A DNA stretch of 64,000 bases, taken from NCBI RefSeq assembly GCF_030296615.1, contig NZ_AP027732.1:4035042-4099041 (forward strand), in the 5' to 3' direction. The stretch is from Frondihabitans sucicola. Lineage in GTDB: Bacteria > Actinomycetota > Actinomycetes > Actinomycetales > Microbacteriaceae. Made by a program: the position numbers and the translations under genes. This document shows, in pieces, positions 56,195 through 64,000 of the stretch (positions within the stretch are counted from its first letter, which is position 1; each line of letters opens with the position of its first letter). Under the pieces are notes generated by a model that was not told the DNA's origin, did no database searches, and worked only from the letters and a program-made list of their open reading frames with translations.

Positions 56195-57222
56195 GCGACA
56201 CCCCCGCCGAGTCCGGCTGCGGCAGCGGCAGCCGCCGCCACGGCTCCGTAGCCGTCGCGCTCCTCGTCGACGGGCGCCACGAGGGCCTGGTACTGGTCGG
56301 GTCGCCTGGTCACGTAGAACGGGAACAGCTTCAGCCACTCGTCGCGCTGCGCGATGTCGAGCGACGCCACGAGAACGGCCGAGGCGTCGCGGGGAGCCTC
56401 CACGAGGATCCTGCCGAACGGGTCGGAGATGAACGACGACCCGTAGAAGGTGATGTCGCCTTCGTCGCCCCAGCGATTGGGCACGACCATGAAGAGACCG
56501 CTGGTGATGCCGTTCGCCGTGATGACGTGGCGCCAGATGTCGCGGGTGTCGAAGTCGGGGAAGGTCGGCTCGGAGCCGATCGCCGTCGGGTACGCCAGCA
56601 GCTCGGCGCCGGCCAGCCCGTAGGCCCTCGACAGCTCGGGGAACCACTCGTCCCAGCAGGTGGGCAGCCCGACGCGCGCGCCGAGCCCCGGAGCGGAGTA
56701 CACGGGGTGCGGGTCGGCGTCGCCGCCCGGCCGGAAGAAGGTGTCTTCGTAGTAGCCGGCGCTGATCGGGATGTGGGTCTTTCGCGTGCGCCCCACGAGG
56801 TGGCCCTCCGGGTCGAGCAGGATCGCCGTGTTGTAGCCACGCGGATCGTCCGGATCGTCGTCGTGGGCCGGACGCTCGTACAGCGAAGCGTGCACGAACA
56901 CCCCGAAGTCGCGCGCGGCCTCGGCGGCGAAGGTGAACGTCGGGCCGGACTCCAGCTCTTCGGCGTCGTCCTTCGGCACTCCGGCTGCCGGCTGATCTCC
57001 CGGGTAGCGACGCAGCGTCAGCTCCGGAAGGAAGACGGCGGCGGCGCCCGCGGACGCGGCGAGACGGATGCCCTCGCGGAGTTCCGCCACGTGCTCCCGC
57101 GGGTCGGGCAGCCAGCTCATCTGAACGAGGCCGATGCGAAGGGGCTCGCGGACACCGGGATCGTTCACTCCGGTCGGGACCCGGAGCGGAGCGGACGGGA
57201 CGGGAGCGGTGATGAGTTGCAC
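56191..57222 (-). CDS. aguB: N-carbamoylputrescine amidase-type nitrilase
   Basis: The 343-residue protein is a carbon-nitrogen hydrolase with the Glu-Lys-Cys triad in VFLPELTLRRY, RTRKTHIPI and PTCWDEWFPE. It should hydrolyse N-carbamoylputrescine to putrescine, carbon dioxide and ammonia. The first 30 residues and the Ala/Gly-rich last 20 are extensions beyond the usual length of about 290-300. GTG 57222 has CGAGGAGG 6-7 bases upstream. It is the first gene of the operon and is divergent from a TetR regulator. Confidence 0.88.
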   Translation of the reverse strand: MQLITAPVPSAPLRVPTGVNDPGVREPLRIGLVQMSWLPDPREHVAELREGIRLAASAGAAAVFLPELTLRRYPGDQPAAGVPKDDAEELESGPTFTFAAEAARDFGVFVHASLYERPAHDDDPDDPRGYNTAILLDPEGHLVGRTRKTHIPISAGYYEDTFFRPGGDADPHPVYSAPGLGARVGLPTCWDEWFPELSRAYGLAGAELLAYPTAIGSEPTFPDFDTRDIWRHVITANGITSGLFMVVPNRWGDEGDITFYGSSFISDPFGRILVEAPRDASAVLVASLDIAQRDEWLKLFPFYVTRRPDQYQALVAPVDEERDGYGAVAAAAAAAAGLGGGVA

Positions 57223-57263
57223 GGCGAGCCTCCTCGGTCGTGACGCGGACGCGTCGTCATTTA

Positions 57264-57279
57264 TTGATCATACGATCAA
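57264..57279. promoter_or_regulatory. Palindromic operator between aguB and the TetR gene
   Basis: TTGATCATACGATCAA has 6-bp arms TTGATC/GATCAA around four bases. It lies in the AT-rich centre of the divergent promoter and is the probable site of the adjacent TetR-type repressor. Confidence 0.7.
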
Positions 57280-57332
57280 CTATTCGCCCACGCCAGCCCT
57301 CGGGAAGACCGGATCCGGCTAGCATTCCTACC

Positions 57333-57962
57333 GTGACGACCAGCACCGGAGAGCCCCGCCGACGCCGACGCCCCGATGAACGGCGCGAGGAGGTCGCGCA
57401 GACCGCCCGCGACCTGGCCCTCGGTGACGGACTCGCCGCACTCAGCCTCCGCTCCATCGCCTCCTCCATGAACGTCGCTTCCGGGCTCGTCGCCCACTAC
57501 GAGCCCTCGATGGAAGAGCTCACCGCCTCGACCTTCCGTCACGTGGTGGCGGTCGAGCTCACCGAGGTCCGCGCTCTCGTCGATGACGCGCCGACCGGCC
57601 TCGACCGGCTCGACCGGCTCGTCACGACCCTTCTCGACCCGGAGCGCGACGCGCTGTCGACGATCTGGGCCGACGCCTGGAGCCTCGGGCGCCGCATGCC
57701 CCTGCTCGCTCGCGCCGCCCGCGAATCGATGGATTCGTGGCATTCGTACGCTCGCGAGATCCTGCTCGCCGCCGTTGCCGAGGGGAGCGTCCGCACGACC
57801 GAGCCCGACCTGGTCGCCCTCGAACTCTTCGCTCTCGTGGACAGCACGACCGCCTACGCCCTCGTGTCGTATCGCACCCCGAAAGAGCGGAACCAGCTCG
57901 TCAGACGCGCTCTGGAGCAGGCTCTCGGGCTCGAGTCCGGAATTCTTGCGCGACGCGCCTGA
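57333..57962 (+). CDS. TetR family regulator of the agmatine/putrescine genes
   Basis: The 209-residue protein has a TetR helix-turn-helix (DGLAALSLRSIASSMNVASGLVAHYEPSMEEL) and a C-terminal domain like that of TetR_C proteins (DSWHSYAREILLAAVAEG). GTG 57333 is chosen because the DNA-binding domain begins soon after; upstream in-frame starts would put the operator inside the gene. It is divergent from aguB-aguA, so these are the likely targets and a polyamine the likely ligand. Confidence 0.85.
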   Translation: MTTSTGEPRRRRRPDERREEVAQTARDLALGDGLAALSLRSIASSMNVASGLVAHYEPSMEELTASTFRHVVAVELTEVRALVDDAPTGLDRLDRLVTTLLDPERDALSTIWADAWSLGRRMPLLARAARESMDSWHSYAREILLAAVAEGSVRTTEPDLVALELFALVDSTTAYALVSYRTPKERNQLVRRALEQALGLESGILARRA

Positions 57963-58044
57963 GCCAGGAAAAGCCCCGGTCAGGGCTTATTCAGTCGTGT
58001 GACGAATGGGACTCGTGTGACCCATGGGACTCGTTCGGGGGTGT

Positions 58045-58058
58045 ACATCGTGTCCCCC
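58045..58058. promoter_or_regulatory. TCCCCC motif upstream of the GH25 gene
   Basis: ACATCGTGTCCCCC is identical to a site before the secreted propeller gene. A GGGGG run at 58037-58041 gives it partial dyad symmetry. ATGGGACTCGT also occurs twice just upstream. Confidence 0.4.
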
Positions 58059-58126
58059 ACTGGTTAGCCTCGGTGAGTCCGGCCGGGTCGCACTAGGGGT
58101 GTGCCCACGCCGGCTCAGGGAGACCC

Positions 58127-59887
58127 ATGACTTCGATCATCCGTTCCGCTGTGACCGCAGGGGCGGCCTTGGCGATCGCCACGGCTCTTGCGGTCGGCAC
58201 GACGCACCTGGCCTCGCCGGCGTCCGCGGCGACGGCCGCGCCGACGCCGACCGTCAGCGCCTCGCCGACCGTCAGCGCCTCGCCCGGTGCCACAGCCTCG
58301 CCCAGCGCCTCCGCGTCTGCCACGCCGAGCGCGTCGCCGAGCGCAGCCGCCACTCCCACCCCCGCTCCCAGCGCGAGCACCGGCGTCGACACGTCCGCCG
58401 ACGACCCGTCCCTCGCGGCCCAGAACGCGGCCGGCAACCACTCGATGGGGTCGACGATCCCGTCCTCCGACCCTGCCGCTGCGGCCGTGCCCAAGCTGAA
58501 GTCGCTCGCACAGGCCAAGGTCGCAGCCACCAAGACGTGGCCGGCGGGTCTCAAGGGCCTCGATGTGAGCGCGTACCAGACGGGCATCAACTGGAAGACC
58601 CTGTACAGTCAGGGCGCCCGGTTCGCCTACGTGAAGGCCACCGAAGGTACGGGCTACCAGAGCAGCCAGTTCGCCTCGCAGTACAACGGCTCTTACGCCG
58701 CCGGCATGGTCCGCGGCGCCTACCACTTCGCGACGCCCAACACCTCGACCGGCACCGCGCAGGCCACCTACTTCGTCGCCCACGGCGGCGGCTGGTCACC
58801 GGACGGTCGCACGCTGCCGCCGCTGCTCGACGTCGAGTACGGCTACAACGGCACCTGCTGGGGGCTCAGCCAGTCGGCCATGGTGAAGTGGATCAGCGAC
58901 TTCTCCAACACGGTCCTCGCCAAGGTCGGCACGCGTCCTGCCATCTACGCGACGGCGAACTGGTGGAACACCTGCACCGGCAGCAGCAAGGCCTTCTCCG
59001 CCAACCCGTTCTTCGTCGCGCAGTATCCGACGACGACGACCTCCTCGTCCAAGCCGGCCACCCTGGGCGCCAGCTGGTCGAAGTGGAACTTCTGGCAGTG
59101 GTCCTCGACCGGTCCGTTCCCGGGCGACTCCGACGTGTTCAACGGAACCGCCGCGTCCCTGACGCTGCTGGCGCGCGGCGGCGGCACTCCGATCTCGACC
59201 GCCGGCCCCGACGCCGGATCCACCCTGCAAGGTGCCAAGAGTCTCCAGCCGGGCAAGTCGATCGAGTCGTCCAACGGCCAGTACCAGCTCATCATGCAGA
59301 CCGACGGCAACCTCGTCGTCTACGGCAACGGCCGCTGGATCTGGCAGACCGCCACGCAACACAATCCCGGTGCTCGACTCGAGATGCAGGCCGACGGCAA
59401 CTTCGTCGTGTACTCGAAGGCCAACAAGGCCCTCTGGAACACCGGGACGAACGGTGCGGGCTCCAGCCCGAAAGCCGTCCTCCAGTCGAACGGCGACCTC
59501 CAGGTCGTCACGTCGCGCGGTGTCGTCTGGCACAACGGCGCCTCGGGGTCGTCGACCCTGCTGTCGAACACCACGCTGAAGGGCGGGCAGTTCTTGCACG
59601 ACCCCACCGGGCTCCTGCAGGCCATCATGCAGACGGACGGCAACTTCGTCGTCTACATCGGCGGCAAGGCGAAGTTCAACACCCACACGAACGGCCTCAA
59701 GGGTGCGACGCTCATCCTGCAGACCGACGGCAACCTCGTGCTGTACGACTCGGCCCATAAAGCCCGCTGGAACACGAACACCTACCACGCCGGCGCGGGC
59801 TGCTACCTGACGATGCAGTCGGACGGCACCCTCGTCCTCCGCAACAAGGGCGGCACGGCGATCTGGACGAGCAACACGCACGTCTAG
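58127..59887 (+). CDS. Secreted GH25 lysozyme with B-type lectin domain
   Basis: The 586-residue protein has a signal peptide (about 1-35), a Ser-Ala-Pro linker to about residue 95, a GH25 muramidase domain (GLDVSAYQTGINW, FAYVKATEG, YHFATP, PPLLDVEYGY and FWQWSSTG, about 140-330), and a bulb-type lectin domain (about 380-586). The lectin part has repeated QxDGNxVxY sugar sites: QTDGNLVVY, QADGNFVVY, QTDGNFVVY and QTDGNLVLY, plus two degenerate copies. It should cleave peptidoglycan outside the cell, with the lectin giving a choice of cell-surface sugar. A role in wall turnover or in attack on other bacteria is inferred. Confidence 0.92.
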   Translation: MTSIIRSAVTAGAALAIATALAVGTTHLASPASAATAAPTPTVSASPTVSASPGATASPSASASATPSASPSAAATPTPAPSASTGVDTSADDPSLAAQNAAGNHSMGSTIPSSDPAAAAVPKLKSLAQAKVAATKTWPAGLKGLDVSAYQTGINWKTLYSQGARFAYVKATEGTGYQSSQFASQYNGSYAAGMVRGAYHFATPNTSTGTAQATYFVAHGGGWSPDGRTLPPLLDVEYGYNGTCWGLSQSAMVKWISDFSNTVLAKVGTRPAIYATANWWNTCTGSSKAFSANPFFVAQYPTTTTSSSKPATLGASWSKWNFWQWSSTGPFPGDSDVFNGTAASLTLLARGGGTPISTAGPDAGSTLQGAKSLQPGKSIESSNGQYQLIMQTDGNLVVYGNGRWIWQTATQHNPGARLEMQADGNFVVYSKANKALWNTGTNGAGSSPKAVLQSNGDLQVVTSRGVVWHNGASGSSTLLSNTTLKGGQFLHDPTGLLQAIMQTDGNFVVYIGGKAKFNTHTNGLKGATLILQTDGNLVLYDSAHKARWNTNTYHAGAGCYLTMQSDGTLVLRNKGGTAIWTSNTHV

Positions 59888-59917
59888 GCTCGGGCCGGCC
59901 CGCTGATCGAGGCCGGC

Positions 59918-60537
59918 TCAGCCCCCGAGCTCGGCCAGGCGAGGCAGCGCTGCCTCGTCGGCGCCCAGGAAGATCAGCCGCTGCCGGAGCGACAGGACGG
60001 CGAGCTCCCAGAAGAGGTCGCGTTCGTCCATCGTGTCGGTGACGTAGCGCAGACCGACGAAGGTTCCGACCAGGACGAGCGCCTCGCGATGCGTGTCGAT
60101 GCCGAGCGGGACGAGGCCCTGGCCGGCAGCACGACGGAGGTCGTCGGCGAGACGGGCGACCCAGCCGACGTAGGCCCGAGGTGCGGCAGGATCGTCCAGC
60201 TTGTGTTCGTTGACCAGCCGAAGTGCCGCTCGCGCGAGGGGTTCGTGCTGAACGCCCGGGCGACGACGGCGGTCGACTCGAGGATGTCGGCGAGCGGCCC
60301 GCCCGGGGACGGCTCGGTCGAGAGGAAGGTCCCTCCCGGGAAGGCCTCGGCCACGACCTGCGCGGCGATGTCGGCCTTCGTGGCGAAGTGGTAGCTCACC
60401 AGACTCTTGGCGACACCGGCGCGTGCCGCGATCGAACCGTACGACGACGACTCGTACCCCTTGATCTCGAACTCGAGGCCGGCCGCCTCCAAGATCGTGC
60501 GCACCGTCCGGCGACGCTGTTCTTCGCGGATGCCCAT
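59918..60537 (-). CDS. TetR family regulator (one frameshift)
   Basis: Repaired length is about 206 residues. The N-terminal helix-turn-helix is clear (GYESSSYGSIAARAGVAKSLVSYHFATKADI). The frame breaks at the G4 run 60238-60241; an extra base gives STNPLARAALRLVNEH and a C-terminal helix bundle ending PRLAELGG at the stop 59918. It resembles regulators of the Streptomyces gamma-butyrolactone-receptor type (length, YGSIAARAG). The target is unknown; it lies downstream of the VOC gene on the same strand. Confidence 0.8.
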
Positions 60538-60568
60538 GGCGGCATATTAGCGGCCCGACCTCTGCACG

Positions 60569-61441
60569 TCAGGGCTTGACCGAGACCTCGATCCGGTTCG
60601 ACCACGGGTCGTCGAACGAGGCGATGCGGCCGTCGTCGCGCGTCGCGATCCGGTGGTGCGTCAGGCGCTCTTCGAGGGCACCGAGGTCGTCGGGCGTCGG
60701 CACCTCGATGCGGACGAGCCCCAGGCCGAGGGCGAGCTGACGTCGACCGGCGCCAGCACTGTTCCAGGTGTTCATCGCCATGTGGTGGTGATAGCCGCCG
60801 GCGCTGACGAAGAGAGCCTGGGTGCCGAACATCGTGGTCGTCTCGAAGCCGAGCTGCTCCACGTAGAACCGCCGCGCGCTGGGCACGTCGCCGACGCTGA
60901 GGTGCACGTGACCGACGCTGGCCGGTCGTCCGTTCGCGCCCGCGAGGGCGGCCTCGGAGAGGTTCTCCTGCAGGAACGCGTTCGGATCGAGAGCCAGCGT
61001 CGCCATGTCGATCTGCCCGTGGGTCCAGCTCCACTCGGTTCGCGAGCGATCCCAGTAGAGCTCGATGCCGTTGCCCTCGGGGTCGGTGAAGTAGAAGGCC
61101 TTGCTGACGAGGTGATCGGCACTGCCGGTGAACGACTGCGGGTAGCGGGCGGCGACGCCGTACACGGCCGTCGCGAGGTCGGCCTCGGTCTCGAACAGGA
61201 TCGCCGTGTGGAACAACCCCGCTTCGCGCGGCCCGGCGTGCTTGAGCTCGGGCGCGTGCTCCAGGATCACGATCGGTACGGCCCCGCGCCCCAGGATGGT
61301 GCGCTCGGGCTCTTGCGCCAGCAGCGTGAGCGTCACCGCGTCGCGATAGTAGGCGGTCATGGCCTCGAGGTCGGCGACCCGAAGGGTGACCGCGCCCATG
61401 GAGGTGTCGGCGGCGAGCAGGTCGGCAGCGTTCGTGGACAT
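60569..61441 (-). CDS. VOC family protein, catechol 2,3-dioxygenase (CatE)-like
   Basis: The 290-residue protein has two vicinal-oxygen-chelate modules. Candidate metal ligands are His in GLFHTAILF, and His and Glu in ASVGHVHLSV and SNRIEVSVKP of the second module; GGYHHHMAMNTW is a typical active-site loop. It may be an extradiol dioxygenase or a hydroquinone-specific relative. A perfect 7-bp inverted repeat at 61463-61480 just upstream of its ATG points to control by a MarR- or TetR-type regulator. Confidence 0.85.
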   Translation of the reverse strand: MSTNAADLLAADTSMGAVTLRVADLEAMTAYYRDAVTLTLLAQEPERTILGRGAVPIVILEHAPELKHAGPREAGLFHTAILFETEADLATAVYGVAARYPQSFTGSADHLVSKAFYFTDPEGNGIELYWDRSRTEWSWTHGQIDMATLALDPNAFLQENLSEAALAGANGRPASVGHVHLSVGDVPSARRFYVEQLGFETTTMFGTQALFVSAGGYHHHMAMNTWNSAGAGRRQLALGLGLVRIEVPTPDDLGALEERLTHHRIATRDDGRIASFDDPWSNRIEVSVKP

Positions 61442-61462
61442 GTCACCGAGGCTACCATCAAT

Positions 61463-61480
61463 TAGTTGTCGCTACAACTA
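61463..61480. promoter_or_regulatory. Palindromic operator upstream of the VOC gene
   Basis: TAGTTGTCGCTACAACTA has 7-bp perfect arms around CGCT and lies 22 bases before the VOC start. The form is that of MarR-family sites before quinone-detoxifying VOC genes. Confidence 0.65.
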
Positions 61481-61642
61481 TTTCCGAGTCGCCGACACTC
61501 CGTCGATCACACGGCCGATGGGCAAGCCGCGCATCCCCGACACGGGCACGCGGCGCATAATGGGCCTATCGGAACTGTGCGACATGTGTCGGTTATATGA
61601 ATGTGGCCGACCGCCGGTTCCGCGGACAGACAAGGAAGAACA

Positions 61643-62692
61643 ATGAAAGCTCTGCGCTACGTGGCCGTCGGTGAAGCACCCGAGGTCGTCGACATCCCGA
61701 TCCCGAAACCTGGGCCCGGCCAGATCCTCCTGAAGGTCACAGCGGGAGGCGTCTGCCACTCGGACGACTACGTCATGGGCCTGTCCGAGGAGGAGTACAC
61801 CGCCGCCGGCTACCCGCTCCCGATGACCCTCGGGCACGAGGGCGCGGGCATCATCCACGAGCTCGGCGAAGGCGCGGGCGCCGGCGGGCTGAAAGTCGGA
61901 GACGCCGTCGCCGTCTACGGACCGTGGGGCTGCGGCTACTGCCACAACTGCTCGCAGGGCCATGAGAACTACTGCACCAACGCTCAGGCGCTCGGCATCA
62001 CCCCTCCCGGCCTCGGGACCGACGGCTCGATGGCCGAGTACATGATCGTCGACGACGCTCGCCACCTCGTTCCGCTCGGAGACCTCGATCCGATCAAGAA
62101 CGTCTCCCTCACCGACGCCGGCCTCACCCCGTACCACGCCATCAAGCGCTCGCTCCCGAAGCTCGGTGCCGGAACCTACGCCGTCGTGATCGGTTCCGGC
62201 GGTCTCGGACACGTGGGGATCCAGATCCTGAAGGCCCTGTCCGGTGCCACCGTGATCGTGCTCGACGTGAACGACGAGAAGCTCGAGCTCGCGAAGCACG
62301 TCGGCGCCGACATCACCCTCCTCAGCGACGAGGACGCCGCCGGGAAGATCCTGGAGATCACGGGCGGCCTCGGCGCGAACGCCGTCTTCGACTTCGTCGG
62401 CGCCGCGCCGACGATTCCGCTGGCCGTCTCGGTCGCCGGCATCGAGGCCGACGTCACGGTCGTCGGAATCGGCGGCGGAGACGTCGCCTTCGGCTTCGGC
62501 TCGATCAACTACGACGTGGCCGTCCGGATTCCGTACTGGGGATACCGCAACGAGCTCATCGAGATCCTCGATCTGGCTCGCGCGGGCAAGGTCGACGTGG
62601 AGATCCAGCAGTACTCGCTCGACGAGGGGCCTCGGGCCTACGCCGATCTGGCGAGCGGCTCCATCCGCGGACGGGCCGTGATCGTTCCGTAG
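61643..62692 (+). CDS. Zinc-dependent alcohol dehydrogenase, NAD(P)-linked
   Basis: The 349-residue medium-chain dehydrogenase has the catalytic zinc site (GGVCHSDDYV with Cys, and GHEGAGIIHELG with His-Glu), the four-cysteine structural zinc loop (WGCGYCHNCSQGHENYC) and a Rossmann motif (VVIGSGGLGHVGIQ). It should interconvert alcohols and aldehydes. ATG 61643 has AAGGAAG 4 bases upstream. Its sequence start (MKALRYVAVGEAPEV) is unlike the NDMA-dependent mycofactocin alcohol dehydrogenases, so it is probably an ordinary NAD(P) enzyme. Confidence 0.92.
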   Translation: MKALRYVAVGEAPEVVDIPIPKPGPGQILLKVTAGGVCHSDDYVMGLSEEEYTAAGYPLPMTLGHEGAGIIHELGEGAGAGGLKVGDAVAVYGPWGCGYCHNCSQGHENYCTNAQALGITPPGLGTDGSMAEYMIVDDARHLVPLGDLDPIKNVSLTDAGLTPYHAIKRSLPKLGAGTYAVVIGSGGLGHVGIQILKALSGATVIVLDVNDEKLELAKHVGADITLLSDEDAAGKILEITGGLGANAVFDFVGAAPTIPLAVSVAGIEADVTVVGIGGGDVAFGFGSINYDVAVRIPYWGYRNELIEILDLARAGKVDVEIQQYSLDEGPRAYADLASGSIRGRAVIVP

Positions 62693-62718
62693 GCGAACCG
62701 GGGCGTCGCGCGCGAGAG

Positions 62719-63504
62719 CTACAGGGTCTGGTGCGCGACGCCCGCAACGCCGCCCATCCGTTCGAGCGCGGCGCTCAGGAGGGTTCCGACGGCGTCGGGC
62801 AGCACGTGGTGATTGAGGTAGATTCCCTCGAGCCACGAGAGGACCTCGTCGGCGGGCATGCCGACCTCGTCCCAGTCGATGCCCGGGCGGGCGCTGGTGA
62901 CGGGAAGCTCGGTCGCAGGATCCAGGCGCGCCTCGGCGATGGCGAGGTCGGGGGCGCCCTCCGCAGCCGTCCAGAGCAGCGCGATCGGGTGGTTGTCGCC
63001 GTCGATGTGCTCGTGATCGACGTGGCCGGAGCCGAGCCACGGAAGCGTCAGCAGCTCCCCCTCGATGTCGACCGTGATGAGGTCGAGATGCGTGGGCTCC
63101 TCGACCTCGCAGACGTACAACTCGTACCCCTCGTCATGCCACGCGGCGGCCTCTTCGAGGTCTTCGAGGAGGTCGGGCATGCGGAGGTGGAAGTCGGCCA
63201 ACAGCAACGACGCCCAGGTGAGCACCGGCTCGGTGACGCTCTTCGGCCACGGGCTGCGATCCGTGTCGTCACCGGTGCCCCGGTGGAAGTGGTAGTCGAT
63301 GCCGCCGTCGACGGTCTCGAGATGGAGCTGGCCACTGGCGAACTCCACGGCGAGGCTCGACTGACCGGTCTCGTCGTCCCAGTCGCCGAACAGATCGGGT
63401 TTGCCCAGTGACACGGGCGGCGGAACCTGCGCGGCCGCCTTCGGCCCCAGGTTCAGGACCGCCTGGAATCGCCTGGTGGGCAGCCTCAAACTCATATCCG
63501 TCAC
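62719..63504 (-). CDS. Conserved protein of unknown function
   Basis: The 261-residue soluble acidic protein has no signal peptide or membrane helix. Notable stretches are LPTRRFQAVLNLGPKAAAQVP, HFHRGTGDDTDRSP and GIDWDEVGMPADEVLSWLEG. I do not recognise a family. It faces the alcohol dehydrogenase in convergent orientation, with 26 bases between stops, and lies downstream of the aldo/keto reductase on the same coordinate order but as a separate unit. Confidence 0.6.
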   Translation of the reverse strand: MTDMSLRLPTRRFQAVLNLGPKAAAQVPPPVSLGKPDLFGDWDDETGQSSLAVEFASGQLHLETVDGGIDYHFHRGTGDDTDRSPWPKSVTEPVLTWASLLLADFHLRMPDLLEDLEEAAAWHDEGYELYVCEVEEPTHLDLITVDIEGELLTLPWLGSGHVDHEHIDGDNHPIALLWTAAEGAPDLAIAEARLDPATELPVTSARPGIDWDEVGMPADEVLSWLEGIYLNHHVLPDAVGTLLSAALERMGGVAGVAHQTL

Positions 63505-63552
63505 GGCCGCAAGACTACCGCGCGCGAACGCGGCAGCCTCGCGGGTGACGGG

Positions 63553-64000
63553 TCAGGCGATGGCCGACAGTTCGGTGAACTCGTCGTCGGTCAGCTCGAT
63601 CTGAGCCCCGCGCATGTTGTCTTCCAGGTGCTCCACGGTCGAGGTTCCGGGAATCGGCAGCATGACCGGCGACCGCTTCAGCAGCCACGCCAGCGCGAGC
63701 TGAGCGGGGGTCGCGTTCTTCTTCTGAGCCAGCTCGGTCAAGGGGCTGCCCTCACGCGTCAGCTTGCCGGTGGCGAGCGGGAACCACGGGATGAACGCGA
63801 TGCCGTTCTCGGTCGAGTAGTCGAGGAGCTCCTCGGAGGCCCGGTTGGTCAGGTTGTAGAGGTTCTGCACCGACACGATCGTGGCCACCTTCTGTGCGGC
63901 CTGAAGCTGCTCGACCGAGACCTCGCTCAGGCCGATGTGCCGGATCTTGCCCTCGTCCTGCAGCTTCTTGAGCTCGCCGACCTGGTCGTCGAGCGGCACC
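63553..64000 (-). CDS. Aldo/keto reductase, C-terminal part
   Basis: The gene runs off the window end; about 149 residues are visible. EGKIRHIGLSEVS, SVQNLYNLTNR and the NADP-binding AWLLKRSPVMLPIPGTSTVEHLEDN are typical of the AKR superfamily. The catalytic Tyr-Lys-His region lies outside the window. It should be an NADPH-dependent aldehyde or ketone reductase. Confidence 0.9.
   Translation of the reverse strand, partial: VPLDDQVGELKKLQDEGKIRHIGLSEVSVEQLQAAQKVATIVSVQNLYNLTNRASEELLDYSTENGIAFIPWFPLATGKLTREGSPLTELAQKKNATPAQLALAWLLKRSPVMLPIPGTSTVEHLEDNMRGAQIELTDDEFTELSAIA

Noticed and set aside
61643-62692. NDMA/mycofactocin-dependent alcohol dehydrogenase
   Set aside because: The N-terminus and overall sequence fit common NAD(P) zinc dehydrogenases; it is also 14 kb from the mft genes and lacks the candidate MftR site.

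Overview
The window is uniformly high-GC DNA with GTG starts, GTGA/ATGA overlaps, actinobacterial SufS-SufU, and a mycofactocin (mft) locus. It suggests an actinobacterium, most likely of the Microbacteriaceae; the genus cannot be fixed from this sequence. I saw no rRNA, tRNA, CRISPR, prophage or insertion sequence.

Layout. 1-13.8 kb: housekeeping and stress genes (SDR tail, MarR, flavoprotein, acyltransferase-sufS-sufU operon, serine acetyltransferase, Nudix, DinB-like, secreted propeller protein, thioredoxin-reductase-like protein), with several GC-rich tandem repeats between genes. 13.8-23.7 kb: XRE-cupin regulator, SulP transporter, glpD with a divergent SorC regulator, GH43 glycosidase, GntR-MFS pair. 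23.7-32.3 kb: arabinoside uptake and degradation (ABC permeases, binding lipoprotein, GH127, LacI), then a GH18 chitinase-like protein and a lipoprotein. 32.5-47.6 kb: the mycofactocin locus, mftG-mftR divergent from mftA-mftB-mftC, four tandem mycofactocin-type SDRs, a MoxR ATPase, a VWA protein, mftD, mftE, a fifth SDR, mftF, and a sixth SDR on the opposite strand. 47.6-58 kb: PucR regulator, gabT, gabD, aminobutyraldehyde dehydrogenase, putrescine oxidase, agmatine deiminase, N-carbamoylputrescine amidase and a TetR regulator. 58-64 kb: lectin-tailed GH25 lysozyme, TetR, VOC dioxygenase-like protein, zinc alcohol dehydrogenase, an unknown protein and a truncated aldo/keto reductase.

How the genes work together. 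The mft genes encode the ribosomally made precursor MftA (ending IDGMCGVY), its chaperone, radical SAM maturase, peptidase, FMN oxidase and glycosyltransferase. The redox cofactor they make would serve the six SDRs, with MftG re-oxidising it. A 15-bp site GGCACTNRRTGCCAT lies before mftR/mftA, mftD and the last SDR and is a good candidate MftR operator. The next block holds every enzyme needed to take agmatine through putrescine and GABA to succinate.

Sequence quality. At least 18 apparent frameshifts were found in about 14 otherwise intact genes. Nearly all are best explained by one missing G or C, usually in a run of 3-5. They look like consensus errors, not gene decay. Gene spans below are given as repaired genes and the breakpoints are stated.
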